Positions 1 to 10,299 of a DNA stretch of 64,000 nucleotides are shown here, piece after piece. The position numbers and the translations under genes are program-made. The notes under the pieces were generated by a model. The model was given only the letters and a program-made list of their open reading frames with translations, was not told the origin of the DNA and made no database searches. The number at the start of each line of letters is the position of its first letter. Position 1 is the first letter of the stretch. The DNA lies in NCBI GenBank assembly GCA_914767715.1, contig OU612066.1, positions 11,103,001 through 11,167,000 of the forward strand, in the 5' to 3' direction. This stretch comes from Membranipora membranacea (taxonomy: Eukaryota > Bryozoa > Gymnolaemata > Cheilostomatida > Membraniporidae).

Positions 1-234
1 TGAGTACTAGCACATCAGCCACTTCAACAGCAACACCTCCGACCACCACCATGTCAGCTACAACATCAGCAACTACAACGATACCTACCACCACAACCAG
101 AAATCCTACTACCACCCCTCAACCTTCCACAACAACCGCCAATCAAACATCTTCAACTACAACAAATCCTTGGACAACAACTAATCCTACCACATTAGCT
201 CATGGTTTCACAACTTGCACATCCAGCAATGTGG
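1..234 (+). CDS. Thr/Ser/Pro-rich mucin-like exon (partial gene, 5' end outside window)
   Basis: The frame is open from base 3 to a splice donor GTGAGT at 235. The roughly 77 residues are mostly Thr, Ser and Pro, with repeated TTT and PTTT runs, which is the composition of a heavily O-glycosylated extracellular linker. The end is less biased and has one Cys (TTCTSSNV). The exon ends in phase 1. A second, shorter Thr-rich linker exon with the same end phase lies at 8020-8076 directly before a CUB exon, so this is probably an earlier linker of the same plus-strand gene. That link is inference: I could not find the CUB exon that should lie between here and 7421. A Met at 51 is internal to the open frame and is unlikely to be the start. 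Confidence 0.6.
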
Positions 235-1130
235 GTGAGTTGATTTTCTGTAGGCTAGAATCTCATTGTAAGCCTATGAGTTAACCTAAGCTGAGACGTC
301 ACCTTTGAATTGTTAAAAACCCCAGGCTTTTCCTTGATGATGACATCAATCAAAGCTAATAGGCGTCAATAGGCTTTCAAGTTTTCTAGGCTGTACAGAA
401 TTTACTGGGCATTGTTCGTTACCCCCTACATAGTTGTAGTTTGTTATATTTAGATTGTGTTACAGGCTTAAGCTGTAAGTTTTGGTCTTAGAATTAATTG
501 TTTTCTGGCTCTGTTAAATGACTGATTATCGATCAACCCGGTCTGAAAGGGAAAGTGAAACATATAATATATGATACCTATATGGTGCATTTGTAGAAAA
601 TATGTGATGATTGTTTCTTAATATGACACCTCGTACTTCCTTTCCTATAGATACAAGTGCAGCTTTTTGTCTTATCAATGTATTAATGTGTTGGGAAAAA
701 CATATGTTTTCTGCCGATTTGCCAGAGATCAAATTAAAGCATTGCGGTTATTTCTAGTTATTCATTAAGATCAGGTCCATCAAAAACGTTATCTGAGATT
801 AAAGCACAAGGCGTTGGTTCCAAATTCGTTCGGAGGCTCTAACTAAGTTGTGAGTATACAGGCAATAAAAATGAAGATTGTTTGCTTGCAAAAAGCCCTT
901 TTGTGAAAATATTAGAGTACACCTTCTCATTATGCCATCAGACCTCGCATTGAAAAGTTATCCTCACTTGACACTTATATCTCTTTATGTTGATTATAAA
1001 AATATCAATTTTCCAGATCACACCCAACATCCCAAAGCATGGGCTCTAACATCTGCCCTAGGGGCCAGGCCGCAATATCTGCACCAGTTGGACCACACTT
1101 GGCAGCCAACCAAACCCCAGTAGTTAATGG
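235..1130. other. Intronic or intergenic, no gene seen
   Basis: No credible exon on either strand. The only recognisable piece is at 826-868, where about 30 bases (GGCTCTAACTA onwards) resemble 4757-4790, suggesting a shared dispersed repeat. Confidence 0.5.
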
Positions 1131-1156
1131 ACTGCAGTGGGATTCAAACTCACGAC

Positions 1157-3242
1157 CATAGAGTTATTATAAACTCTAGAGTGAACAATGTGTACAAAAA
1201 TAGCATCATTTTTTGTTCTACTTAATCATTGCGAAATCCATGACACAACGCAATCTGGTTGTGCATGGCTAGTGCCTGTATCATATAAGCTATCATTGAG
1301 AATATACGTAACGGGCATGGAAATTTAGATTTTTAGAGCGCTTATAGCCATTTTAAAAAAAAAAAATTTATGCGACACTATGTGGATCACTTGCAGGTAT
1401 TTTCACTTGCAGTCATTTAAAAATATCTCTATGTTTTCCTATCAAAATCAGCCAAAGTCTCAACCGCAAACCACATCATTGTGATGCAATAGAAATTACC
1501 GGGCTAGCTTAATTTTTTTCACTGCCACTTGGGGCATATTTTATTTTTGATTAAATGAAGTACAAGTAGACTGTGTAGAAGTGATCGGAGGTGTAGAAGT
1601 ATTGTATGTGATGTTGATGCTTACATTTACAAATAAACAACCATCAGAGAGAATTTCATCACACCCTCCCCCCTACTTTGAACCAAATTATCCCTTATTT
1701 TAAGCATGGGGAGAAATATGAAATAATATATGGAAACTTAAAAATGTCACATCGATGAGCGTGTGAATTATATTGGCTTTCTCAGCTTTCTCAGTTGGTA
1801 GAACGCAGAGGTGAGTGCAAATAGATAGATTTGGACTAATGATATATAGAAAATTTGGTTAAAAGATTTTAATTCACAATGAATACTATTATATGTACCT
1901 AGAGATGAATGAAGTATTAAAGTTTCAAATTATACCCTCTGTACTCTTCTCAACTGAAAATTGGAATTGCAAAGACGCAATATTACGGTGTTATCTCCAT
2001 AATGTGTTGCGACTGATAACTATCATTTTCATACAATTTTCCAGACTGAGGGAATTTAAGAAAATCCAGAGTCAATCTGGACAATCTTGAGTTATCCATT
2101 CGACGTTTTCTTGATATTCAGCGACTCAGCAGAAGAGTTTATGCGTTTATTGATTTAACCTGCTGTGTTGGCTTAAATAGTTTCGGCAATAAAAATACAA
2201 TACCCCGGAAATGGAATTAAGAGCTTTGAATGACATTAGCCAAACCAAAACAAGAGATCGGTAAACTCAAAATTTTTGAATCGCGGGTTACCTGCACGCC
2301 TTGTTATGGAAGTCATAATACTGGACAGATAAAATGAACTCACTGAGTGTGTAACATTTTAGTTAGAGAGACAGGACACAGTTAAACTGGCAGGCAAGTG
2401 GTGGGGGCAAAACCGGCTAGCCAGGTAATTGTGATTTTATTGCAATGATGTGTTTGCAGTTGAGATAACACAAATCATTTTGGATCCCCTGACTGCCAAG
2501 GAAATCACTTGCAAGTCACTTAATAGTGTGACATGAAAAGTTTTAGAAAGACATTGCTAAAAATGCACTAAAAACGACAAAGGCAAGCTGCAAACTTTTT
2601 CACCTCCGATCGCTTTTCCACAGGCTACTTGTACCCCATGTTATCACAAATCATCGTCAGTAGCTGGAACTGAACAGATAAAATAAACTGACTGAGTGCG
2701 CAAAATATCAGTTAGAGAGACAGGACACAGTTAAATGCCTGCAAGTGGCAGAAATCAGCTAGCCCTGTCATTGCGATTCAAGCTCATACGTTTGCGGTTG
2801 AAATTTGGCGAGAATAAGAACATTTTTATACTGACTGGAAAAAAAAATACCCGCAGGTGATGTGGATGTGAAATTCTCTGAAAAAATGGCTAAAAGTGCT
2901 CCATAAACTAAATTTGTATGTCCATTTCTAATATTTTTAATGATAAAGTCAATGATTCATGCACTATCCACGCGCAACCAGATTTCGTTGTGTCAAGGAA
3001 TTGAAAGTGAAAATACCTGCAAGTGATCCACATAGTGTCACATGAAAAGTTTTTCAAAAAAATGGCTATAAGCGCTCTTAAAATCTAAATTGCCATGCCC
3101 AATACGTATATTCTCAATGATAAGTTATATGATACAGGCACTAGCCATGCACAACCAGATTGCTTGTGTCATGGATTTCGCAACAATTAAGTAGGACGTT
3201 TTTAGCACTGCATTGTCCACTCTAGAGTATAATAACTCTATG
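1157..3242. mobile_element. hAT-like non-autonomous element, 2.09 kb, with 8 bp TSD
   Basis: The two ends are inverted copies over about 250 bp. Both outer ends read CATAGAGTTATTATA, followed by a CTCTAGAGTG block. The 8 bp CTCACGAC flanks the element on both sides (1149-1156 and 3243-3250), the duplication length typical of hAT transposons. The interior holds direct repeats: a block around AGAGAGACAGGACACAGTTAA occurs near 2365 and again near 2715, and the block ACATGAAAAGTTTT near 2530 recurs near 3040. No transposase reading frame is present. The element sits inside a tRNA-like sequence (separate entry). Confidence 0.75.
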
Positions 3243-3306
3243 CTCACGACACTCAACATTTGCATGCTAAAAGAAGGGCAATCTAACCAACTGAGCTACT
3301 TCTTCT
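3243..3306 (-). mobile_element. tRNA-derived SINE head, split by the 1157-3242 insertion
   Basis: On the minus strand the sequence starts with an A-box-like TAGCTCAGTTGG (near 3300). It continues across the inserted element into GAGTTTGAATCCC, a B-box-like match, at 1141-1151. Removing the insertion and one copy of the CTCACGAC duplication restores a tRNA-like order of A box, short spacer and B box. A functional tRNA is unlikely because the A-to-B distance is longer than in a normal tRNA. Confidence 0.55.
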
Positions 3307-3480
3307 TCTTTTTATGGGTGACTTCCTCCGCACTTGTTAAATTTTATGCTTGACTCCAAATATATATATATATATACACACATTTGTGCAATAAAGTGTC
3401 ATATATTATATATCCCACTATTGTACCCATAATAACCCTGGACAATGAGTGATTCATATATGTATATATCATAGACTTAA

Positions 3481-3855
3481 AGGGCAACCAAGGTTTCAAA
3501 CAACTTTTCATTGATGGCCATTGATTAATAGCAGATTGCACCTTCTGGATAGGGAAAAGACAAAATATAATTCGGACGATTATTCAGCCAGAATTCTTGT
3601 GAAAACTTTCTTCCATCAGGTACTCAAACTCAGCTAAAAGAGAATACCACATAGCAGTTTCCTGTTCCTGTTATTATTTAGCCTGTGCTCTATAATTATT
3701 ACAGCAAAGTCTTGGAACCTCCCCTAAACTGAAGTGTTACCCAGCTTAGAGTCAGCAACTACTTTGAGTTTTGCATCGCGTAATGCACAAAGCTGATGCT
3801 GCCAGCACATTATTTGCTACCCATTGATGCATTGCTGCAAAACCTTGGTTGCCCT
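3481..3855. mobile_element. TTAA-flanked MITE, 375 bp
   Basis: The terminal inverted repeats AGGGCAACCAAGGTTT and AAACCTTGGTTGCCCT are nearly perfect over 16 bases. The tetranucleotide TTAA flanks both sides (3477-3480 and 3856-3859). A TTAA target duplication is typical of piggyBac-type elements. There is no coding capacity. Assignment to a superfamily from the target site alone is inference. Confidence 0.6.
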
Positions 3856-3929
3856 TTAAATAGCACGACATGACGTAATTAGTTTGTGCTGTGAGCCATC
3901 TCTCTTGCAGTCAGTCGATATGACTTGGA

Positions 3930-4193
3930 CTATCTCATGGTTTTGGTTTTGGTTTGATAACAGATCTCCATTGCAGCTCTGTTGCCTGCCGTGATCTGCC
4001 AGGATTTCAGGTTGATCTGTTGATGTTTCACGTTTCTTTTCAGCACATCCTTGAATCTGAGTCTTGGTCGCCCTTGGTTTCCTTTTCCTTCACATAGTTG
4101 TGAGTACAGCACCTGTCTAGGAAGCCGGTCATTCTCCATCCTTTGCACATGGCCCGACCATCTCAGGTTTTTCTCTATATGGATGTCCGCCAT
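3930..4193 (-). pseudogene. LINE reverse-transcriptase C-terminal tail fragment
   Basis: The 87-residue minus-strand frame contains LRWSGHVQRMENDRLPRQ, then a Gly/Arg stretch (GNQGRPRLRFKDVLK) and an ITAGNRAAMEI block. This order is characteristic of the segment after the reverse-transcriptase domain in many non-LTR retrotransposons. No polymerase core precedes it, so it is a truncated relic in an intron. Confidence 0.75.
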
Positions 4194-4409
4194 CCATGGT
4201 AGGTTTGCACGTAAAACTCAACTAACCGACTCTCTATGAATATCAAAGTTCTCATTTATATAGGCAGCGGTCACAACACCAGGTCTACATGGACACACAA
4301 TCAAAAGGTACACATCATATATAAATGTCCGATAAAATCATAATGGTCCGATAACAACATAATTCTACGCGGGAAACCTCCACTCCTAATTGGCGTGAAG
4401 TTAGATCAC

Positions 4410-4703
4410 GTAGGGTGAACGAACAGGTAATTTGTTGTTACGGCATAAAGGACTTTGTCTGTCTGGCAGCCAAGGATCAAGCCATTTGGTGAACTCTAAG
4501 ATTAAAGTTTTATATAACATTTTCTTGTGTAGGGTGAATAAACAGGTAATTTGTTGTTACGGCATAAAGGACTTTGTCTGTCTGGCAGCCAAGGATCAAG
4601 CCATTTGGTGAACTCTAAGATTAAAGTTTTATATAACATTTTCTTGTGTAGGGTGAATAAACAGGTAATTTGTTACGGCATAAAGGACTTTGTCTGTCTG
4701 GCC
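4410..4703. repeat. 119 bp tandem repeat, about 2.4 copies
   Basis: The segment beginning TAGGGTGAA recurs at 4411, 4530 and 4649, an exact 119 bp spacing. The copies differ by very few bases: GAACGAACAGG against GAATAAACAGG, and a 3 bp deletion in the last copy. The third copy breaks off after TTTGTCTGTCTGGC. Confidence 0.85.
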
Positions 4704-4815
4704 GCTGACTTATCATTTAAAGTTAACATTGTTACGTCAGGATCCATCCAGCGGCCGGCTCTAACTAGGTTATGTACAAAGACAATACAGAAACTTTTTT
4801 GATCAATCCACAACA

Positions 4816-6470
4816 TGACTGAACACAACCAGTTTGCTCAAATCGGATTGCTAATTTTATTGTCGACTTACAAGGAAGAATTGATCTGTGCTGTTAAATC
4901 AGTATGCAAACTACAGATAGCTGTTTTTCCTGAGTACGTATGATGAAGCTAGGGTATGTGACAATAACCTTATTATACCTTGGTACTGAAGTCAGACTCT
5001 AGTGGCCAAACTTAATTTTGCCGATGCCGGTAGGGTTCTTTGAGTTTATCAATGTGATATCGCATCAACAGTGAATGTCAATTGCCTCCCCGACCTATAC
5101 ACAGAAACAGCATTGTGAAAAAAAGAAGTTATTACTGAGATGTCTAAAACTGTTTTGAACAAAATTGCGTCCGATGAAGACCATCCTCTTTTTAGTCGTG
5201 TTGTTTTTAACAATGCCTCTCGTCTACGTACCATCTATTGCCCACCAAAGTGCAGGACACAAAAGCATTTAAAGAACTTTTCTCCACACTACATGTCAGC
5301 TCACAACAGATTTTTTATGTACCAATCCAATCTTATCGCCTGTTGATACAATGATTGATATAATAAACCAAACCAGAACAGGTAATCATCTGAGAAAATG
5401 GAACTACATGTAGTGAGCAGTGACTCTAATAATTTCCAAAACTGGGAAATGAAATACCGTGGTCAAACTTAATTTTGCCGATGCCGGTAAGGTTCTTTGA
5501 GTTTTTGAGTTTATCAATGCGATATCGGCGTCAACAGTGAATGTCGATTCAAGTGATATTTGTAAGGTACAATTCCTGTAATGGTAATTATTATTATTCT
5601 TATTGTTACAGTTACATTATTTTTATTCAATAGCTAATAATTCTCATAACAACTATTTCAGTTTCGATTTAGGCATTGCCCTGCAGATATATCTATACTT
5701 CTCAAGATACTGCAGCACACTCAACAGTGATTACTGTATAATTGACAATGTCTCCATACAGAGGAGTTTTTTGTCATTGCCAAAGGGATGGTTGCTGCTC
5801 ATTAATTAAAAAACTTCTCTGGCTGTCTAAATAAAGGGTTCAGAAATGTGATTTTGTGGCTCCGACTGGGTACTATACTATTAGCCATTATTTGTACTAA
5901 ACCAACTAAAAATTATTGCAGGCTGCAGAGGTTGTTGCTGGGGAGCAGCTGTGATGCATATGAGTGCGCAACTCTCGGCTGAGTCAAGCAAGAATGCTGG
6001 TGATCATTTGGCCGGCATTTTTTTTTTAGTTCTGGAAATTATTAGAGTCACTGCTTCCATCCTTTTTCCTTTGTAGTTTCATCATAACATGTAGTTCCAT
6101 TTTCTCAGATGATGATGTGTTCTGTTGTAATAACTACTTTTTTCACACTGCTGTTTCTGTGTATAGGTAAAGGAAGCAATTGACATTAACTTATGACGTC
6201 GATATCATATAGATAAACTCAAAGAACCTTACCGGCATCGACAAAAGTAATTTTGGCCATGGTAAAGGCCATTAGATTCTGACTACAGTACCAAGGTACC
6301 CGGTATAATAATTTTAAGTTATTGTCACATACCCTAGCTTCATCATACGTACTCAGGAACAACAGCTATCTGTAGTTTGCATACTGATTTAACAGCACAG
6401 ATCTATTCTACCTTGTGAAGCTACAATAAACTTAGCACTCCAATTTGAGCAGACAGGTTGTGGTCAGTCA
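4816..6470. mobile_element. Inverted-repeat (foldback-like) element, 1.65 kb
   Basis: 4816-5135 reappears in inverted orientation at about 6130-6470. Shared blocks include TGACTGAACACAACC, CAGTATGCAAACTACAGATA, GTACGTATGATGAAGCTAGG and TTTTGCCGATGCCGGTA. A second inverted pair (TGAGAAAATGGAACTACATG at about 5391 against 6085-6105) lies further in. The left half also holds a direct second copy of the GCCGATGCCGG block near 5475. I could not define a target duplication. Confidence 0.65.
5140..5346 (+). pseudogene. LINE C-terminal fragment
   Basis: The 68-residue frame contains DHPLFSRVVFNNASRL followed by a Cys-bearing CRTQKHLKNF and a HYMSAHN ending. This resembles the extreme C-terminus of CR1/L2-type non-LTR polyproteins, where a HPL..VVFN..SRLR block precedes a CRT.R motif. 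It occupies the interior of the inverted-repeat element at 4816-6470 and is absent from the opposite arm, so it is probably a nested insertion. Confidence 0.5.
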
Positions 6471-6951
6471 CAACTACGAATAATTTCAAAGAAAAAAAAT
6501 GATGATGGTGGTGGTGCCGGTGCTTAGATCTGGCTCATCCAACAAAATATTTGTGATCTTGTGTTATAGATATTCTTTACATTTTTATAGTAGTGATGGA
6601 AGTGCTGAGTGTAAATGGCTGTATATATTTCAATGTTTAATGGCTAATGATTGTCTCTTATCCTAAAAAGTTCTGGTTCTGGGGACAAATTATTAATACC
6701 ATTTCGTGCGGAAAGGTCTTTTACTTTCACCCACCAATTTTCTTTGTGTTTGAATGATAAGGAGCCGTGGACAGGGGCTGATATCATGCCTAGCATCCCT
6801 TGATTTTTCACATTATTGCATTGATGGGTATATAGTAAACTATGGCTCACAGCAAAAACTAATTACGTCTTGTCGTGCTATTTAAGTGGGACAAATTCTG
6901 ATCAGTGAATCATAAGCATTGTCCTGTCGAGGTAGTATATTAAGTCTGTGG

Positions 6952-6982
<31 letters not shown>
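6952..6982. repeat. (TA)n microsatellite
   Basis: An uninterrupted TA run of about 24 bases, followed by a short imperfect TATATTATATATA tail. Confidence 0.9.
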
Positions 6983-7213
6983 GTGGCTATCAGCGTGTAG
7001 GGCATATCTTTGCATTTGAGTTGTCCGACCATGTCAGGCAATTTTATCTACCATTAATTACTATTGGGTTAAGGATGCCCAACATGATTATTTAAGAGGA
7101 TTTAAGACAGGATTTTTTTGTGGGTCATATAAAATGACTCCTTATTTTTGAGTGACACTTAGTTGGGGCCAAATACACACAGATGACACTTAAAAGCACA
7201 GATTTGAATCTAT

Positions 7214-7345
7214 ATTTATATATATATATATATATACATATTATTAAAATTATCATTACCATTACATTACCATTACATTACCATTACATTACCATTACAT
7301 TACCATTACATTACCATTACATTACCATTACATTACCATTACATG
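7214..7345. repeat. (TA)n followed by an 11 bp minisatellite
   Basis: A TA run at 7214-7236 is followed by about eight perfect copies of the 11-mer ATTACCATTAC (about 7253-7343). The array ends 75 bp before the CUB exon at 7421. The reading frame through it is repeat translation and not a gene. Confidence 0.9.
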
Positions 7346-7420
7346 TACCCTCAATTTTACAATAGCATAGCACTTGAACACACCTTGGTAGTCAGATTTA
7401 AAATGTGTCTGTTTTCATAG

Positions 7421-7580
7421 GTGTACGATACTTCATCCGGTGCTTTACTGAGGACAATGACCGGATATGAAGCAACAAACACAATAGTAATTGGTCCTTC
7501 GAATGAAATGCGTCTGCTCTTTTATTCTGATTCGATCTCGATCATACCTTGGAGTGGCTGGAATGTAACCTGGACAGAGT
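7421..7580 (+). CDS. CUB domain, C-terminal half (exon)
   Basis: The exon lies between acceptor TTTTCATAG and donor GTAAGC and encodes 53 codons plus one base (phase 0 in, phase 1 out). The translation starts VYDTSSGALL and contains TIVIGPSNEMRLLFYSDS and SGWNVTWTE. This matches the second half of a CUB domain, with the conserved S-N-x-M-x-L-x-F-x-S-D run and the final G-W/F-x-x-x-W/Y strand. CUB domains are extracellular beta-sandwich modules that bind protein or glycan. The next exon (8020) joins in phase and adds a Thr-rich linker. The first half of this CUB domain is not visible upstream; it is either too diverged for me to see or lost. Confidence 0.8.
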
Positions 7581-7639
7581 GTAAGCTTTTATGCAATCAT
7601 GGCGTATTTGACTTATACTGTTTGGTTAAAATCGCAATT

Positions 7640-7812
7640 TCTGTCTCTGCCCGAAGACTGAGAAGTGCCTTAAAGGCGTGGCCGCCATGTTTTCTCTCAG
7701 TTTTCAGGCAGGTGGGAACACACCTGGGGCGTCAAGACAGTAGACCTCAGACCTCCAACACTTGCGCGTCAGAGGGCAGGCGCTCTAACCAACAACCACC
7801 CAAGCTACTACC
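7640..7812 (-). mobile_element. tRNA-derived SINE copy
   Basis: The minus strand begins with TGGTTGTTGGTTAGAGCG, an A-box-like sequence, near 7790-7805. The B box is degenerate. The body includes GAGAAAACATGGCGGCC and CTTCTCAGTCTTCGGGCAG. The same body, diverged, occurs on the plus strand at 45110-45215, which supports a dispersed SINE family. Confidence 0.6.
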
Positions 7813-8019
7813 TACTTCTTATCCTTCTGAGGCACTTGGCTTATTACACATCCTCTAAAACATGATAACATTGTATTAGCAACAAGAGTGTTTATGAGAT
7901 AATGGTCATCATATTAAAGAGTTTAATTTACATTTTGGCATCAGTTCGAAATCAATGGAAGAATGGATGAATAATTCTGCTTTGAATGACTTACTGCTGT
8001 TTTGTCTGCCAGTTTTAAG

Positions 8020-8076
8020 CTGATGAACCTGGGCATCTGCCGACAACAACAACACATCCTATTACCCCTGAACCAG
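8020..8076 (+). CDS. Thr/Pro-rich linker exon between CUB modules
   Basis: This 57 nt exon (acceptor TTTTAAG, donor GTAACT) encodes DEPGHLPTTTTHPITPEP in the only frame that fits the phase 1 end of the 7580 exon. It ends in phase 1, which fits the entry phase of the CUB exon at 10127. It resembles the mucin-like exon at 1-234 in composition and is probably an O-glycosylated spacer. It is too short to identify alone; the support is phase and context. Confidence 0.65.
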
Positions 8077-8357
8077 GTAACTATTGGTGAAACATGTCTG
8101 CCAATCTGATTTACGACAGTCTAGATGTAGGGCTAACTTGGTTACTTGGTTCTTTGTGAAGATTCATGTTCTTATGTTCTTAATAAAAAAAACAGATTTA
8201 TAAGAATATATTGTTTGGATACATATTTCACAGGAGACATGACTCTTATGCAACATTACCCCTGCTGTATGCCCAATGGAGGCAGTGCACGTGTAGACAA
8301 GTAATGTTCAACTGACAAGTCCTGTTAAGTTCATGGTCTATTGCTTCTATATCCTAG

Positions 8358-9990
8358 ATGGATGTAATCCTAGCTCACGACAGTGCACATTTGCATGCCT
8401 GGACTCTCTATAGTCATAAAGTTAAAAGTTTGGCACAAAATCTAACATTTATACAGTATTACAATTTCAATCCTTTTTCTATTGATCAAGTGTACAACGT
8501 GCTCAAGAATGTTGACACTAATAAGAGTACAGGCTCTGATGAATTAAGTGGTAGAGTGCTTAAAACGCTTGCTGACTCACTGGCCCAGCCTATTTGTAAT
8601 CTTTTTAACCTGTCCATCCGCTCATCTACTGTGCCGCAAATCTGGAAAAGTGCAATGATATCACCCTTACCGAAAATTCCAGGTGCCAATGAATCGAAAG
8701 ACTACCGTCCAATAGCGCTCACATCTATAATAGCCAAATGTCTAGAAAATCTCATAGCTCCGTACATTACCACAAAAATTTCATATGTAAATCAGTTTGC
8801 TTACAGATCGAACAGAGGGACCGATGACGCATTGCTTGTGCTTCTAGACATCATCTCAGAACATCTGAACAGTGACGCTAAGAACTACGTCAGGGCGGTG
8901 TTTATCGACTTTAAGCAGTGCCTTCAACACTATCGATCCATCTATACTCGTAGATAAACTGCATGCTAAAGGAATAAATGGTAATATTATCCGCTGGGTT
9001 CACAGCTTCCTTACAAACATATCTCAGACCGTTGTTGCCGCTGGTCGAAAATCGCAATCAGCACCTCAGTGGGCAGTCCCCAGGGCTGTGTACTGAGCCC
9101 TATATTATTCTCTATCTATGTTGAGGCTATGTCTACTACACTGCCAAACACACATATCATAAAATATGCAGATGATACAATCATCCTTGAATGCTTGAAC
9201 CGAGGAGACAACTCCCAACTACAATTGGAAGTTGACAGAATAGCTAAATGGTGTGACGATAGCCACCTTACCATAAACTCCAATAAGACCAAAGAGCTCC
9301 TATTAACAAATCAGCGTCACAACCCAACTCCAGACCCAGTCACTATTCACCAAAGCGTAATCGAGCGAGAAGTCAAGTACAAATATCTCGGGACAATCCT
9401 AACACCCAAACTTGACTTTACAGAGGATACTGCTCTAACTGTGGAGAAGGCAAGCAAGCGTCTCTATATAATGAAGCGTTTATCATTAATGCAAATCAAG
9501 GACAGCACTATTCGGCTAGCCTATGAGTCAAATATAGAAAGTGTGCTTGCCTTTCACCTCAGTATTATCCACGGCCATATGTCAGTCGAAAACCGCAATG
9601 AGCTGAACCATGTCATAATATCAGCCTACAGACTCAGTAATAAAAAGCTCAAATGTAAGAGCCTCGATGAGCTGTACCAGGAACGTTATAAAAGTAAATG
9701 TCTGCGTACCTATACTAGCCTCGATCCACCAATCGAGCTAGTGAGACTACACTCTGGTAGATTCTGTATTCCCAATCAGCGAGTAAACATTCGTAAAAAC
9801 TGTTTCCGAACAGAGTGTGCTCGGCTGCTTAATTCCATCTTATAAGTTAGACGTTTTATAGATACTTTTCAATATTTTCTTATTTATAATTTATTTTATA
9901 TTTTTTTGGCATCACAGAGCAAAACAACAATGAATTTTATCAAGTATTGATAACAATACAATATACATACATACATACATGTATATTTTT
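8358..9990 (+). mobile_element. 5'-truncated CR1/L2-type LINE with frameshifted reverse transcriptase
   Basis: Reverse-transcriptase blocks appear in order: NVDTNKSTGSDELSGRVLK, KDYRPIALTSIIAKCLENL, FIDFK then SSAFNTIDPSILVDKL, VGSPQGCVLSPILFSIYV, and the catalytic KYADDTII. A thumb and tail region (TINSNKTKELLL, YLGTILT) follows and ends at a stop at 9843-9845. The frame is broken twice, near 8915 and near 9067, so the copy is dead. The endonuclease domain is missing. The 3' region is AT-rich and ends in a CATA microsatellite (9958-9980), as L2/CR1-like elements often do. It lies in the intron between two CUB-gene exons, in the same orientation. Confidence 0.88.
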
Positions 9991-10126
9991 CGCTTACCTC
10001 ACATTCTTACCATGAAGCTATGCACAATACAGCCCATTTAGTTTGTTTGAAAATTAATCCAACTCACCTCCAAAAATGTACCTAAACTCACCAATGTCTG
10101 AGTAATAAATTGTTTAATCTCAATAG

Positions 10127-10299
10127 AATGCATCGACGCCAGCTTTGAAGGAGTTACTGGATGGCTAGCCTCACCTTACTACCCTGATCAACAACAAAAC
10201 AATCATCACTGTCATTACAATATATCTGTACCCGAAGGGCTCTTCGTCACCATAACGTTCAACGTCTTTGATATCGAGAGGGGCTGGGACTTTGTCCAC
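10127..10299 (+). CDS. CUB domain, N-terminal half (exon)
   Basis: The exon lies between acceptor CTCAATAG and donor GTATGT, 173 nt, phase 1 in and phase 0 out. The translation includes ECIDASFEGVTGWLASPYYP, then a CHYNISVPEGLFVTITF block and FDIERGWDFVHV. This is the first half of a CUB domain: first Cys, G-x-x-x-S-P-x-Y-P, C-x-Y-x-I, then F-D-I-E before the half-domain break. The break falls at the same position and phase as the start of the 7421 exon, so the gene has a repeated half-CUB exon organisation. The partner second-half exon lies further downstream and I did not find it in this window. Confidence 0.85.

Noticed and set aside
7253-7345. CRISPR-like array
   Set aside because: Contiguous 11 bp units without unique spacers in a eukaryotic genome; a minisatellite.
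7183-7365. 60-codon frame
   Set aside because: It is only translation of the TA run and the 11 bp minisatellite.
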